From Polyangiaceae bacterium (lineage in GTDB: Bacteria; Myxococcota_A; Polyangia; Polyangiales; Polyangiaceae), in contig JADJXL010000025.1 of the NCBI GenBank assembly GCA_016715885.1, forward strand, positions 868,001 through 932,000: a DNA stretch of 64,000 nt, written 5' to 3'. Of this stretch, positions 1 to 8,890 are shown piece by piece; position 1 is the first letter of the stretch, and every line of letters starts with the position of its first letter. A program made the position numbers and the translations under genes. The notes beneath the pieces were generated by a model, which searched no databases, was not told the DNA's origin, and saw nothing but the letters and a program-made list of their open reading frames with translations.

Positions 1-49
1 CTACTGCGCCGACCGCCAAAGCCAACCCAATGATGTCGAGATGTTGCAT
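1..49 (-). CDS. Partial hydrophobic N-terminus, possible membrane protein
   Basis: Only the first 16 codons lie inside the window. Read leftwards from an ATG at 47-49 they give MQHLDIIGLALAVGAV, a strongly hydrophobic start like the first transmembrane segment of an inner-membrane protein. It would be divergent from the PAS-STAS gene, with about 140 bases between the two starts. The family cannot be named, and at this length the open frame could be chance. Confidence 0.35.
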   Translation of the reverse strand, partial: MQHLDIIGLALAVGAV

Positions 50-189
50 GGTTCGAGAATATTCAGATTCTCCAAGAGAGCAAGCTTCATATGCATTGAC
101 CTCGCCCAACGTTGTGGTACTGTCATCATTCTGGCGGTTTCTCGCTTGCATCCTACAGCAACCAGCGTCCGCAAGAGACCATACGAAGT

Positions 190-1707
190 ATGCCTGCACA
201 ATCAATTGATACATTCGCATCCTTTTGGACCTCCTGCCCCGACGCCGCTTGTATTCTCGGCACGGACGGGCGAATCATGGCTACGAACCGAGCATTCTCC
301 GATCTTCTTGGGGATCTCGTCGGAGTGCCATTTTCGGATCACGCTTCATTGGAAAACCGTGCTGGTGTGCAGGCGAAATTGGGCGCCCTGCTCGCTGGCG
401 AATCGTCGATTTCATTTTATTCTGCGTGCACGCGTCCATCGGGAGAAAACATGCTCCTTGCGTGGCGAGCGTGGCGTACGAATCGGGAGGCTGCGCCTTT
501 CGTTGCGGTTGCCTCGAGCGCTGAATTCTTGCGTGAAGGCGAGATTCGAATGGAGGAGGTGCTGCGCGCGCACCAAATCATTGATACGTCCCCGACCTTC
601 GTCGTGGCGATCGATGCGAACGGGGCGACGGTCTTCATGAATTCGACGATGCTCGCGGCGATCGGGTACGCGCGTGACGAAGTCGTCAGTAAAAACTACC
701 TCGAAACGTTCGTACCTGCACGTGAACATGCACTGCTTGGTTCAATCTTTCAGCGGCTGAATTCTGCGGACAAGACGACGCTCAACGAAAACCACGTCAT
801 CAAGCGGGATGGCACGGAGATGCTCGTCGAATGGCACGGACGCCCCATATTCGACCACCACGGCAGACTCCAATACTTCTATGGCGTCGGTATCGACGTC
901 ACCGAGCAGCGCCGGACGCAAAATGCTCTGCTCAAATCACAACAGCGTCTTGCATTGCATTTCAAGCAATCGCCTCTCGGGATGATCGAATGGGATCGTG
1001 AATTCCGCGTCGTGGATTGGAATCCTGCAGCCGAACGGATATTTGGCTATGGGCGTGAAGAAGCGATGGGGAAATATGCCCAGGAGCTCATCGTGCCCGA
1101 AGCCGTGCGACCGTACGTAGCTGATGTCTGGCAACAATTGCTCGATTCGCGCGGCGCGGTCAATGCTCACAATGAAAACGTCACGAAAGATGGGCGGACA
1201 ATCATATGCGAGTGGTCCAATACGACGCTCGTGGATGCGAGTGGCGAGGTAATGGGCGTCGCGTCGCTCGTCAATGACGTGACCGATCGCAAAAAGGCCG
1301 AAGAGGACCTGCGTGAACGCGAACGAGCGCAGGCTCAAACCATCGAGCAGTTGTCCGTACCCATCATCGATCTATGGGAAGGCATCATTGCAGTGCCGAT
1401 CGTGGGCACGATCGACGAATCACGAGCCGTACGCATGACGGAGAGCTTGCTCGAGGCCGTCGTTAAAAACAGCACGAAGTACGCGATTTTGGACTTGACG
1501 GGCGCCACTGCAATGGATGGATCCATCGCCAACCACCTTGGTGACATGATTCGAGCTGCGCGCCTCGTGGGCAGTGAATGCCTCGTCTCGGGCCTCGGCC
1601 CGGCGCTCGCGCGAACGCTCGTCGAGCTCGACGTGCCGCTGTCGGTCAAAACGTTTGGCTCGCTTCGAGCCGCTTTGCGGCATGCGATGCGCGTGATGCG
1701 CACGTAA
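190..1707 (+). CDS. PAS-PAS-PAS-STAS protein, RsbR-like stress sensor
   Basis: A 505-residue soluble protein. Three PAS domains follow one another: about residues 10-110 (ILGTDGRIMATN), 130-250 (VVAIDANGATVFMNS, ending in the PAC-like GVGIDVTEQRR) and 265-385 (MIEWDREFRVVDWNPAAERIFGYG). A C-terminal STAS domain occupies about 400-500 and carries the anti-anti-sigma style loop ILDLTGATAMDG. This order is known from RsbR-type stressosome and partner-switching proteins, where a Thr/Ser of the loop is phosphorylated. No kinase or HTH domain is present, so output is probably through protein contact. The start at 190 is preferred to an upstream ATG at 112 because the first PAS domain begins just after it and AAGAGA precedes it. 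The ligand is unknown. Confidence 0.85.
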   Translation: MPAQSIDTFASFWTSCPDAACILGTDGRIMATNRAFSDLLGDLVGVPFSDHASLENRAGVQAKLGALLAGESSISFYSACTRPSGENMLLAWRAWRTNREAAPFVAVASSAEFLREGEIRMEEVLRAHQIIDTSPTFVVAIDANGATVFMNSTMLAAIGYARDEVVSKNYLETFVPAREHALLGSIFQRLNSADKTTLNENHVIKRDGTEMLVEWHGRPIFDHHGRLQYFYGVGIDVTEQRRTQNALLKSQQRLALHFKQSPLGMIEWDREFRVVDWNPAAERIFGYGREEAMGKYAQELIVPEAVRPYVADVWQQLLDSRGAVNAHNENVTKDGRTIICEWSNTTLVDASGEVMGVASLVNDVTDRKKAEEDLRERERAQAQTIEQLSVPIIDLWEGIIAVPIVGTIDESRAVRMTESLLEAVVKNSTKYAILDLTGATAMDGSIANHLGDMIRAARLVGSECLVSGLGPALARTLVELDVPLSVKTFGSLRAALRHAMRVMRT

Positions 1708-1746
1708 AACGACGTCCGATTTCACTCCTGCGATGTTTTTGGGCTT

Positions 1747-1770
1747 TGCACGACCACGCCGGGTCGTGCA
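1747..1770. terminator. Perfect 9-bp hairpin between two co-directional genes
   Basis: TGCACGACC (1747-1755) and GGTCGTGCA (1762-1770) pair perfectly around a 6-base loop. It lies 39 bases after the PAS-STAS stop and 12 bases before the next start. No U-tract follows, so it may be a weak terminator, a pause or an mRNA-stabilising stem rather than a classic intrinsic terminator. Confidence 0.45.
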
Positions 1771-1782
1771 TGCTTCGCTATC

Positions 1783-3531
1783 ATGACGCCGCGGTTCATC
1801 AATCGACTGCTTCGCCAATGGTTCCGGCGTGATTTGACCGTTTGGTACGATCCGGCTTATCGTTTGCCGCTCGCGGGCCTCGATGGTGTCGTGGGAATGG
1901 AGCCACGGCGCGCTGATTTCGTTGCATGGTACCTCGTCGACAAACAGGTCGTCCCGGCCGAAGCCATTCGCACACCAGAACCGATTTCATACAATGATCT
2001 CGGCCGCGTGCACGACGCCTCGTGGCTCGAATCCCTCAGCACCCCAATCGTGTTGGCGCGCGTTTTTGCAGCCGCGCCGGAGGAGATTCGTGTCGACCCA
2101 TTGCTTCAAACCGTGCGATTGGCCTGCGGCGGTACGCTTTCGGCAGCGAGGTGGGCCCTGCAGCACCAAAAAGCCACGCTGAATTTGCTCGGCGGATTTC
2201 ACCACGCGGGTCGAGCATCCGGAGGAGGGTTTTGCGCGGTAAACGACATGGTCGTCGCCCTTGCCGCGCTCCGAGCGGAAGGTTTTACGGGACACACGGC
2301 GTTCATCGACCTCGACGCCCACCCGCCAGATGGCACTTCCGATTGCGTGGGTAACGACGCGAATGTTTGGATCGGTTCCATTTCCGGGTGCGATTGGGGG
2401 CCGCTCGACAATGTGGACGAGACGATTTTGGCGGAAGGCGCCGGAGACGAGCAATACTTGGATGCGCTCGATGGGATGCTATCGCGTATGCCGAGGACCG
2501 ATCTTGCATTCGTGATTGCGGGCGGCGACGTGCTCGCGAACGATCGCCTTGGAAAGCTTGGTCTTTCGCTCGATGGGGTGCGCCGGCGAGACATGCGCGT
2601 GATGGATCGATTGCGGGGAATTCCCAGTGTATGGATACCTGGGGGCGGGTATCATGAAAATGCTTGGCGAGTATTGGCCGGCACTGCCATTGCACTTTCG
2701 CTTCATACGCGGCAGGCGATTTCGCCGAAGTACGATCCCTTGTCGCGCCGATACGCCGCAATCGCAGCGGGATTGGCTCCCAAAGATCTCGGAAATGACG
2801 ACGACTCCTCGAGCTCGGACATTCTCGAAGCGTTGGGGCTTGGCCCTTCCCGCAAACCACGGGCGCTCGGGTATTACACGGCCGAGGGCATCGAATATGC
2901 GCTCGATCGGTATGGCATCTTTTTTCAATTGCGGCGCCTTGGTTACGACCCATTGCAAGTGGAGGTCGACTCGACCGGCGCGGGCGATCGCATGCGCGTC
3001 TACGGTCAATCGGCGGGGAAAAAGCACTTGCTCATTGAAAATGTGGTAGAAAAGAAGCGGATTGCGGACCACGACGTGCTCTACATCCACTGGCTGACGC
3101 TGCGGCATCCGCTGGCGCAATTCACAGAAAAACGGCCGCAACTGCCTGGGCAAGAGGTACCGGGCTTGGGCATGGCGCGAGAAATGAGCGAGATTGAATT
3201 GCGCATCGCCATGCGCCTCGGATTCGCTGGAATCGCGTTTCGACCGAGCTGGTATCACATGGCCTATGCAGCCCGCTCGCGATTTCAATTCGTAGATCCG
3301 CGACGTCAGGGGCGATTTTTGGCGATGCTGCGAGATTTGGGGCATTGCCCGCTGCTCGAAGTGACGCTCGCGTGCGCAGACGGGCGGGTGCGCATGAACG
3401 GTGAGAGGTACAGTTGGGAAGCCGATGAAATGGTGTATCTATTGGATACGCCGATTGCTGAAAGTGCGATTGCGACCGAAGAGGCGAATCGGGTGAGGTT
3501 TACGATCGAATCCGCCACCGCGGCGACTTGA
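1783..3531 (+). CDS. Histone deacetylase-like amidohydrolase with extra C-terminal domain
   Basis: 582 residues. The first 310 or so match the arginase-fold histone deacetylase/AcuC family: GGFHHAGRASGGG holds the tandem catalytic histidines, FIDLDAHPPDGT the zinc-binding Asp and His (the usual second His is replaced by Pro), AGGDVLANDRLG the third metal ligand and GGGYHENAWR the GGGY loop. Family members remove acyl groups from lysine or small amines. About 200 residues (roughly 370-582) follow that are not part of the catalytic fold, contain YIHWLTLRHP and are of unknown role. The change from His-His to His-Pro in the metal loop could alter activity. The 5' hairpin suggests independent expression from the PAS-STAS gene. 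The substrate is not predictable. Confidence 0.8.
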   Translation: MTPRFINRLLRQWFRRDLTVWYDPAYRLPLAGLDGVVGMEPRRADFVAWYLVDKQVVPAEAIRTPEPISYNDLGRVHDASWLESLSTPIVLARVFAAAPEEIRVDPLLQTVRLACGGTLSAARWALQHQKATLNLLGGFHHAGRASGGGFCAVNDMVVALAALRAEGFTGHTAFIDLDAHPPDGTSDCVGNDANVWIGSISGCDWGPLDNVDETILAEGAGDEQYLDALDGMLSRMPRTDLAFVIAGGDVLANDRLGKLGLSLDGVRRRDMRVMDRLRGIPSVWIPGGGYHENAWRVLAGTAIALSLHTRQAISPKYDPLSRRYAAIAAGLAPKDLGNDDDSSSSDILEALGLGPSRKPRALGYYTAEGIEYALDRYGIFFQLRRLGYDPLQVEVDSTGAGDRMRVYGQSAGKKHLLIENVVEKKRIADHDVLYIHWLTLRHPLAQFTEKRPQLPGQEVPGLGMAREMSEIELRIAMRLGFAGIAFRPSWYHMAYAARSRFQFVDPRRQGRFLAMLRDLGHCPLLEVTLACADGRVRMNGERYSWEADEMVYLLDTPIAESAIATEEANRVRFTIESATAAT

Positions 3532-3684
3532 ATTTGAGCGCTCAGTCTCGGCCCACATTTGAATTGAGCGCTCGGTCTCGGCCCACATTTTTTCGGCGTC
3601 GGCGGGACCCCGAACTCGCCCGCTTCGCGGGCTCAAACAACGGGGCCCCCCCGCCAACACCGAAAAAATCCGGGCCGAGACCTT
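3531..3684. repeat. Palindromic intergenic element with tandem repeats
   Basis: Two near-identical 29-30 base units, each ending CTCGGCCCACATT, lie in tandem at about 3531-3560 and 3561-3589. A large imperfect inverted repeat overlaps them: the left arm (3574-3612, GGTCTCGGCCC...TTTTTTCGG...GGCGGG) pairs with the right arm (3641-3683, ending GGGCCGAGACC). Inside the loop is a second perfect hairpin, GCCCGC-TTC-GCGGGC. It lies between two convergent genes, so it can act as a bidirectional terminator, but its nested structure also fits a small REP- or MITE-like element. No other copy was seen in the window. Confidence 0.7.
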
Positions 3685-3685
3685 C

Positions 3686-5002
3686 CTACACTATGGGCAT
3701 CGAGTGATTGCGAATGAATTCGCGCAAAATCGGGTAGGTATTTTCTCGCCATCGATGTCCGGAGAAGATCCCGTAATGACCGGCGCCTTTCACAAACAGG
3801 TGTCGTCGGTTTTCCTGCGGAACGCTCGAGCAAAGCGCGTGGGCCGCTTCGGTCTGTCCCAGACCCGAAATATCGTCCTTTTCGCCTTCGACCGTGAAGA
3901 TGGCCGTGTCGGTAATCGCCGACGGACGAACGCGCACGCCACGCACGTCCCACGTGCCTTTGGCCAACGCAAATTCTTGAAATACCACGCGCACCGTTTC
4001 GAGGTAATATTCGGCGTCCATGTCGAGGACCGAATTGTATTCGTCGTAAAATTGCTCGTGCGTGGCTCGCGCCGCGGCGCCAGATTCGCCTTTGTGCGAA
4101 TCCACCCAGTATTTAAAATAGGACTTGAAATGGTTTTTCGGGTTCATCATCACGAACGCCGTGAGCTGGAAAAAACCCGGGTAAACCCGCCGTCCCTTGC
4201 CCGCATAGGGCCCGGGCACTTTGTGAATCATGTTTTTCTCGAACCAACCCAAAGGATGTTCGGTCGCGAGCGTGTTCACTTCGGTGGGGCTCTTGCGCGC
4301 ATCGATGGGCCCGCCCATGAGCGTGAGCGTGCGTGGCGTCTTTTCCCCGGCCTGCGCAAGCAATGATACCGCACCGAGCACTGGAACCGTCGGCTGACAA
4401 ACGGCCATGACGTGCAGCGATTCTGCACCAAGCAGCCGAATACAGCGCATGACGGTGTGCACGTAATCATCGAGGTGGAAAACACCTTCGATAACCGGAA
4501 CGTCTCGCGCATCCGCCCATTCGGTCACGTACACGTCGTGATCCTGGAGCAGCGTGCGCACGGTATCGCGCAAAAGCGTGGCGTGATGACCGGAGAGCGG
4601 GGCGACAATCAAGACTCGAGGGTCCTTGCGGAGCTGCATTGCAACGTCCGCGTCGTGCGTGCGCCTCGTGAAATGCACGAGCTTGCAAAATGGCTCGGAC
4701 AGGACGGCTTCTTCGGCAACCGAAACGGTCATTCCATGCGACACGACCTCGTGAATACCCCACGCAGGTTTGTCATAGCGCTTGGTCATGCGATGAAAAA
4801 GCGCCTGGCTCGCCGCAAGCGCTCGCACGTTCGGGAGCACTCGAAATGGGTTCTTGGGGTGCACGAGCGCTCGCGAGGACCCCGCCGCAAGCTCGGACCA
4901 TGGCTCGACCATCCGTCGCTGCAATTCGTGCAGATGGTAAACCATGGGGGGTTGAAGGAATTGAGCGGCGCGGGAAAGAAAGGGCGGTCGGCGCATGGGC
5001 AC
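3686..5002 (-). CDS. phaZ: Intracellular polyhydroxyalkanoate depolymerase
   Basis: 438 residues from a GTG at 5002 (GAGGG lies 7 bases upstream; an in-frame ATG two codons later is possible). The protein matches the intracellular PHA depolymerase family, alpha/beta hydrolases that break down stored poly(3-hydroxybutyrate) granules in the cytoplasm. The nucleophile elbow is MAVCQPTVP, with Cys in place of Ser, which is typical of this family. VLIVAPLSGHHATLLRDTV lies near the oxyanion region, and the C-terminal GAGHYGIFSGHRW carries the catalytic His. The length is normal. No phasin or PHA synthase gene lies nearby. The gene stands alone, with 26 bases separating its start from the end of the next leftward gene. 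Confidence 0.9.
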   Translation of the reverse strand: MPMRRPPFLSRAAQFLQPPMVYHLHELQRRMVEPWSELAAGSSRALVHPKNPFRVLPNVRALAASQALFHRMTKRYDKPAWGIHEVVSHGMTVSVAEEAVLSEPFCKLVHFTRRTHDADVAMQLRKDPRVLIVAPLSGHHATLLRDTVRTLLQDHDVYVTEWADARDVPVIEGVFHLDDYVHTVMRCIRLLGAESLHVMAVCQPTVPVLGAVSLLAQAGEKTPRTLTLMGGPIDARKSPTEVNTLATEHPLGWFEKNMIHKVPGPYAGKGRRVYPGFFQLTAFVMMNPKNHFKSYFKYWVDSHKGESGAAARATHEQFYDEYNSVLDMDAEYYLETVRVVFQEFALAKGTWDVRGVRVRPSAITDTAIFTVEGEKDDISGLGQTEAAHALCSSVPQENRRHLFVKGAGHYGIFSGHRWRENTYPILREFIRNHSMPIV

Positions 5003-5028
5003 AATGGTACCCTCTTTTCACGTCGAAA

Positions 5029-5604
5029 TCAATGTGCTGCTTCAATCGATGACAACCGCCGGACCTTCACACGCGAGCCAACTTGATGATTCCACTCGCT
5101 CAGCGACAAGATGAGGCACTCATCGACATATGGGCAAGCTCGAGGCCACGCATGTCCCTCGGGGCCAGGCAAGCCGAGACACCGCTTCAACTCATCCCCG
5201 GCAGCCCGGAAGTACCGTGCTCGCTTCTCCAGCTTGAATTGTTCACAAGCGAATAGCACCAAGTAAATGATTCTGGTCCCTTGGGGAAGCTGATTCTGAA
5301 GCAATAGGTAGAGGAAACTATCTTTTGCCTTGGGAGCCAGGTTGTTTCGAATGAGATCTTTGCTTCTGAATTTTTCAATCAATGTGGCCGGATCGCTCTG
5401 CACATTGGGGTTGTCCGGATCCTTGATTTCGACCAGCCACAATTCCCTTTGATTCGGCCAATGAAATACGAAGTCGACCCTTTTCCATGCGGCGATCTTG
5501 TGCAGTTCACCATCGAAACGACATGCTTCGGGCACGCCGGACACCTCCAGCTCGAGGTCCCCCGTGTCCTCGTCTCGCCACCACTTTTCCGCTGTGGAAT
5601 TCAC
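5029..5604 (-). CDS. Small PD-(D/E)XK-like nuclease candidate, partner of AAA ATPase
   Basis: 191 residues, starting with GTG that overlaps the stop of the upstream ATPase gene (GTGA), so the two are translationally coupled. No family is recognised with certainty. The arrangement VD44F followed by LWLVE59IK61 is the Asp...Glu-X-Lys core expected of the PD-(D/E)XK nuclease fold. The rest is rich in charged residues, and there is no signal peptide or membrane segment. The pairing of an SMC/RecF-like ATPase with a small nuclease is common in anti-phage modules (Septu- and OLD-like systems), but this pair is not one I can match to a named system. A role in DNA repair is an alternative. The nuclease assignment rests on one short motif. 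Confidence 0.5.
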   Translation of the reverse strand: MNSTAEKWWRDEDTGDLELEVSGVPEACRFDGELHKIAAWKRVDFVFHWPNQRELWLVEIKDPDNPNVQSDPATLIEKFRSKDLIRNNLAPKAKDSFLYLLLQNQLPQGTRIIYLVLFACEQFKLEKRARYFRAAGDELKRCLGLPGPEGHAWPRACPYVDECLILSLSEWNHQVGSRVKVRRLSSIEAAH

Positions 5605-6614
5605 TGCGCTTTCCCTAGCACGCGCTGGATCTCTTCGTCGTACAAGCGGAGATTTTCCTGATCGATTGGATTATGCGACAGTGCGGCGGCACGCGCCGCA
5701 ACTTCCACCGCAATGCGATCATTTTCACGGTATAGCGCAAAGAATCGCGTTTCCCCGACACGCTGTTGCAGGTCGAGCTCGCTTAGCACGAAGTCACTGT
5801 GCGTCGCAATGAAGATCTGTACTCCGATTTCTCGCGACAAGTGGAGTAGCAGCTCGACGAGGTCCTTCATGGCCGAAGGATTGATATTCGCCTCAGGTTC
5901 GTCCCAAAAGAGAAGTGCGCTCTGACGCAAGGTGTCGTTCTCAATCAATTGAAGGAGTAACGCAAATTTTCTGAGCCCCTCGGCCAACAAGGTGAACTCG
6001 AGCTTGCCCTGAGCATTCCGCAAATAAAAGTTTTCATTCTCGATCGTAACTTGGCCGCTGATCACTCGTTCCAATTTGGCTTTGAGGTCTCTACGCTCCT
6101 GACTTGGCGCCCCCTTGCTCACCGGAGAAAATGCACGAACCAAGATATCACGATACGTTTCGTCGAAATGAACCTCTTTCTGATCGTACAACGAGCGAAA
6201 TCCAGGAGCATGTGCCAGCATGTCCTTGGGAGGTACAAATACCGGAGCCCCATCGGACTGCGTAGGCTCCGGCCAGTCACTCTTGAATTCGGAAAAGCGA
6301 TCTTTCGACTGATTGCTGCTAAAACGAAATGATAACTCCTTGCCATCCTTGACAACCAGCACGCGTGCCGAATGCCCTCCTTGCGCCCGCCGCACGAGCC
6401 GGCCCAAATGTTTTGGCTCGGGGAGAAAAACGCGCAGCAGCTTTTGAGCGACATCATTACCAAAGCGATGGGCTTCGGCAACTGCATACAGCAATTTCAA
6501 CAAATGTGTTTTCCCGGTACCGTTTGCACCAACGAAAACATTCACTCCCGCCGCAAAGTCCAATTGCAGCTCATGAAATGCTGTAAAATTCTCAATCTCC
6601 AGCCGATTCAACAT
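5601..6614 (-). CDS. RecF/OLD-like AAA ATPase (AAA_21 type)
   Basis: 337 residues. It has an ABC/SMC-type ATPase head: an N-terminal strand LNRLEIENFTAFHELQLDF followed by Walker A GANGTGKT (29-36), signature-like LLAEGLRK (209-216), Walker B LLFWDEPEANINP (234-246) and the H-loop FIATHSDFVLSE (His272). There is no long coiled-coil arm and no TOPRIM domain after the head, so it is an ATPase-only member whose effector is probably the coupled 191-residue gene downstream. Its start overlaps the end of the histidinol-phosphatase gene by 7 bases, placing it at the tail of the pntAB operon. Such ATPases act as sensors in several defence systems, but the role here is inferred from context. Confidence 0.8.
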   Translation of the reverse strand: MLNRLEIENFTAFHELQLDFAAGVNVFVGANGTGKTHLLKLLYAVAEAHRFGNDVAQKLLRVFLPEPKHLGRLVRRAQGGHSARVLVVKDGKELSFRFSSNQSKDRFSEFKSDWPEPTQSDGAPVFVPPKDMLAHAPGFRSLYDQKEVHFDETYRDILVRAFSPVSKGAPSQERRDLKAKLERVISGQVTIENENFYLRNAQGKLEFTLLAEGLRKFALLLQLIENDTLRQSALLFWDEPEANINPSAMKDLVELLLHLSREIGVQIFIATHSDFVLSELDLQQRVGETRFFALYRENDRIAVEVAARAAALSHNPIDQENLRLYDEEIQRVLGKAQ

Positions 6615-7426
6615 CGCGCCCCTCCCCCACCCCTCAGTACCCCCATCACCTGCTCATGGAGCTTCGCATTGGCAACCACGCAATTCCCCGAATGCACCGT
6701 CACCTTACCTTCGAAATCGGTAAACCGCCCACCCGCTTCCTCGACGAGCACCGGATACGGCCCGAGATCCCAGCTCTGCACCCCCGCCTCGACCCACACA
6801 TCCGCCCTACCCGTCAAAACCATGGCACAACCGGCCAAATCGCCATAACAACGCGTCTGCGCACAGGAAAGCGTGAGCTTCGTGATTCGCTCTCCAATCG
6901 GCGGCGAAAACAATGCGCGAGGTTCGCCCAGGAACAACGTTGCCTCGGCAAAGTCGGCCATTCCCGATACCAAAAGCCGCGTCGGAGCCTCTTCGCCAAT
7001 CTGGCGATACGCCCCCTTGCCTCGAGCTGCCCAATACACTTCACCAAGCACCGGCATCGCCATCGCACCCGCAACGATGACCCCGCGATGCTCGAGCGCC
7101 ACGAGCGGCCCCCAAAAATACCCTCCCCGCGTGAAACCGCGCGTGCCGTCGATGGGATCGACAATCCAGCGCGTCTCGGCATCACCCGCATGCTCGCCGG
7201 TTTCTTCACCAAGGAGCGCGTGGTGCGGAAAGTTTGTCCGAATGATACCAAAGATCGCAGCCTCGGCTTCACGGTCTGCCTGCGTCACGGGCGATCGATC
7301 GGATTTCGTTTCGACACGCACGCCTTGACGAAAATGCACGAGACTTGCCGACGCCGCCGCTACGACGGCAGCTTTCGCCGTCGCCATTGCAAGGTCGATA
7401 TCGAGCTCGTTGGATGACATGTTCAT
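6608..7426 (-). CDS. hisN: Inositol-monophosphatase family, histidinol-phosphatase type
   Basis: 272 residues of the Mg2+- or Li+-sensitive FIG superfamily. The metal site is complete: DRSPVTQADREAE, LLGEETGEH, WIVDPIDGTRGFTRG and the C-terminal QSWDLGPYPVLVEEAGG. The DGTRGFTRG form and the length of about 270 are typical of HisN-like phosphatases (histidinol phosphate to histidinol, histidine pathway), but myo-inositol phosphatase and PAP phosphatase look similar and no his genes are near. The gene overlaps pntB by 4 bases (ATGA) and the ATPase gene by 7. A gene symbol is given because of the motif pattern only; the substrate should be treated as open. Confidence 0.7.
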   Translation of the reverse strand: MNMSSNELDIDLAMATAKAAVVAAASASLVHFRQGVRVETKSDRSPVTQADREAEAAIFGIIRTNFPHHALLGEETGEHAGDAETRWIVDPIDGTRGFTRGGYFWGPLVALEHRGVIVAGAMAMPVLGEVYWAARGKGAYRQIGEEAPTRLLVSGMADFAEATLFLGEPRALFSPPIGERITKLTLSCAQTRCYGDLAGCAMVLTGRADVWVEAGVQSWDLGPYPVLVEEAGGRFTDFEGKVTVHSGNCVVANAKLHEQVMGVLRGGGGARC

Positions 7427-8883
7427 GCCGCCAATTGCTCGACGCGCGAGCTCAATGCAGTCAAAAGCTTCTGCACGCTCGCCTTGGCATCACCAAAAAG
7501 CATGAGCGTATTGTCGAGATAGCAGAGCGGATTGTCGACGCCCGCATACCCCGCCGCCATGCCGCGCTTCAACATGATGACTCGCCCAGCCTTCCACACT
7601 TCGAGCACCGGCATGCCATAAATGGGACTTTCGGGATCATCGAGCGCGCTCGGATTCACGATGTCGTTGGCGCCAATCACGATCACGACATCCGTCTCGG
7701 AGAAATCTTCGTTGATCTCCTCCATCTCCTTGACGATCTCGTACGAAACGTTTGCCTCGGCCAAGAGCACGTTCATGTGCCCCGGAAGCCTTCCAGCTAC
7801 GGGGTGAATCGCATATCGCGCATTGACTCCGCGCTTTTCGAGCAGCGACGTGATTTCTTTCACCGCATGCTGCGCCTGCGCAACGGCCATGCCGTATCCA
7901 GGCACGACGACGACATTTTTCGCACCGAGAAGCAGATCCGCCGCTCCTTCGATGTTCGTCTCGTTCACCTTCTTCGCAGGCTCGCCCTTCTTCGCTGCAG
8001 GAACGGCCCCACCTTGCTCGCCAAACCCAGCGAAGACGACGTTCCAAATGGAACGATTCATCGCCTTGCACATGATGTAGCTGAGGATCGCGCCAGAGCT
8101 GCCCACGAGCGCGCCGGTGACGATGAGCAGGTCGTTGCCGAGCATGAAGCCCGCAGCAGACGCCGCCCAACCGGAATAGCTGTTGAGCAACGAGACGACG
8201 ACCGGCATGTCACCGCCGCCAATCGCAAGCACGAGGTGCGCGCCGAGGACGCACGCGATCCCCGTCGAAATCAAGAGATATGTGACGCGCGTCGTTGCGT
8301 CGCTGCCAAACGCCATCGCCGAAAGTGCAACACACGCGATGACCATCGCAGCGTTGATCGCATGACGACCCGGAATGACGAGCGGCCTCGAACCAAGCGT
8401 CGCACGCAGCTTCAAAAATGCGATGACGGAACCGGTGAACGTGATCGCGCCGATGAACACACCCGCGTGGATCTCGACATGATGCGCAACATCCGGTTGC
8501 GCCGCGCTGCGCACGCTCTCGAATTCGCTCGCGATGCCCACGAGCGCCGCGGCGGCTCCGACGAAGCTGTGCAAGATCGCGACGAGCTCCGGCATGCTCG
8601 TCATCGCCACGCGTGCCGCAAGGACCGATCCGACGATCGCACCAAGACCAATCGCCCCTGCAAGAAGCCCCAGTCCTTCAACGTGAACCGCTTGTTGCGC
8701 CGCTGCCGTTCCTTCGGGAGGCGCAACGATGGCCCCAAGCGTGACGATGACGGCGAGCAGCATGCCGAGCGTCCCGAAGAGGTTTCCGCGCCGCGCCGTC
8801 TGCTGCGAGCTGAGGCCGCGAAGGGACAAGACGAACAGTAGGCTTGCCACGAGGTACGTGACGTTCACGAGGCTGATACTCAT
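7423..8883 (-). CDS. pntB: NAD(P) transhydrogenase beta subunit
   Basis: 486 residues. The N-terminal half is polytopic membrane protein (about nine hydrophobic segments from residue 4 to 265, for example YLVASLLFVLSLRGLSS). The C-terminal domain III binds NADP(H), with VVVPGYGMAVAQAQHAVKE and VIVIGANDIVNPSA. Together with PntA it forms the inner-membrane proton-translocating transhydrogenase that makes NADPH from NADH using the proton gradient. It lies 7 bases after pntA and overlaps the downstream phosphatase start (ATGA). The length is normal and all expected motifs are seen. Confidence 0.95.
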   Translation of the reverse strand: MSISLVNVTYLVASLLFVLSLRGLSSQQTARRGNLFGTLGMLLAVIVTLGAIVAPPEGTAAAQQAVHVEGLGLLAGAIGLGAIVGSVLAARVAMTSMPELVAILHSFVGAAAALVGIASEFESVRSAAQPDVAHHVEIHAGVFIGAITFTGSVIAFLKLRATLGSRPLVIPGRHAINAAMVIACVALSAMAFGSDATTRVTYLLISTGIACVLGAHLVLAIGGGDMPVVVSLLNSYSGWAASAAGFMLGNDLLIVTGALVGSSGAILSYIMCKAMNRSIWNVVFAGFGEQGGAVPAAKKGEPAKKVNETNIEGAADLLLGAKNVVVVPGYGMAVAQAQHAVKEITSLLEKRGVNARYAIHPVAGRLPGHMNVLLAEANVSYEIVKEMEEINEDFSETDVVIVIGANDIVNPSALDDPESPIYGMPVLEVWKAGRVIMLKRGMAAGYAGVDNPLCYLDNTLMLFGDAKASVQKLLTALSSRVEQLAA

Positions 8884-8890
8884 CGCTCTC

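Noticed and set aside
7345..8841. Long open frame (498 codons) on the plus strand opposite pntB
   Set aside because: Arg/His/Asp-rich shadow of a high-GC gene; pntB on the other strand has full family motifs.
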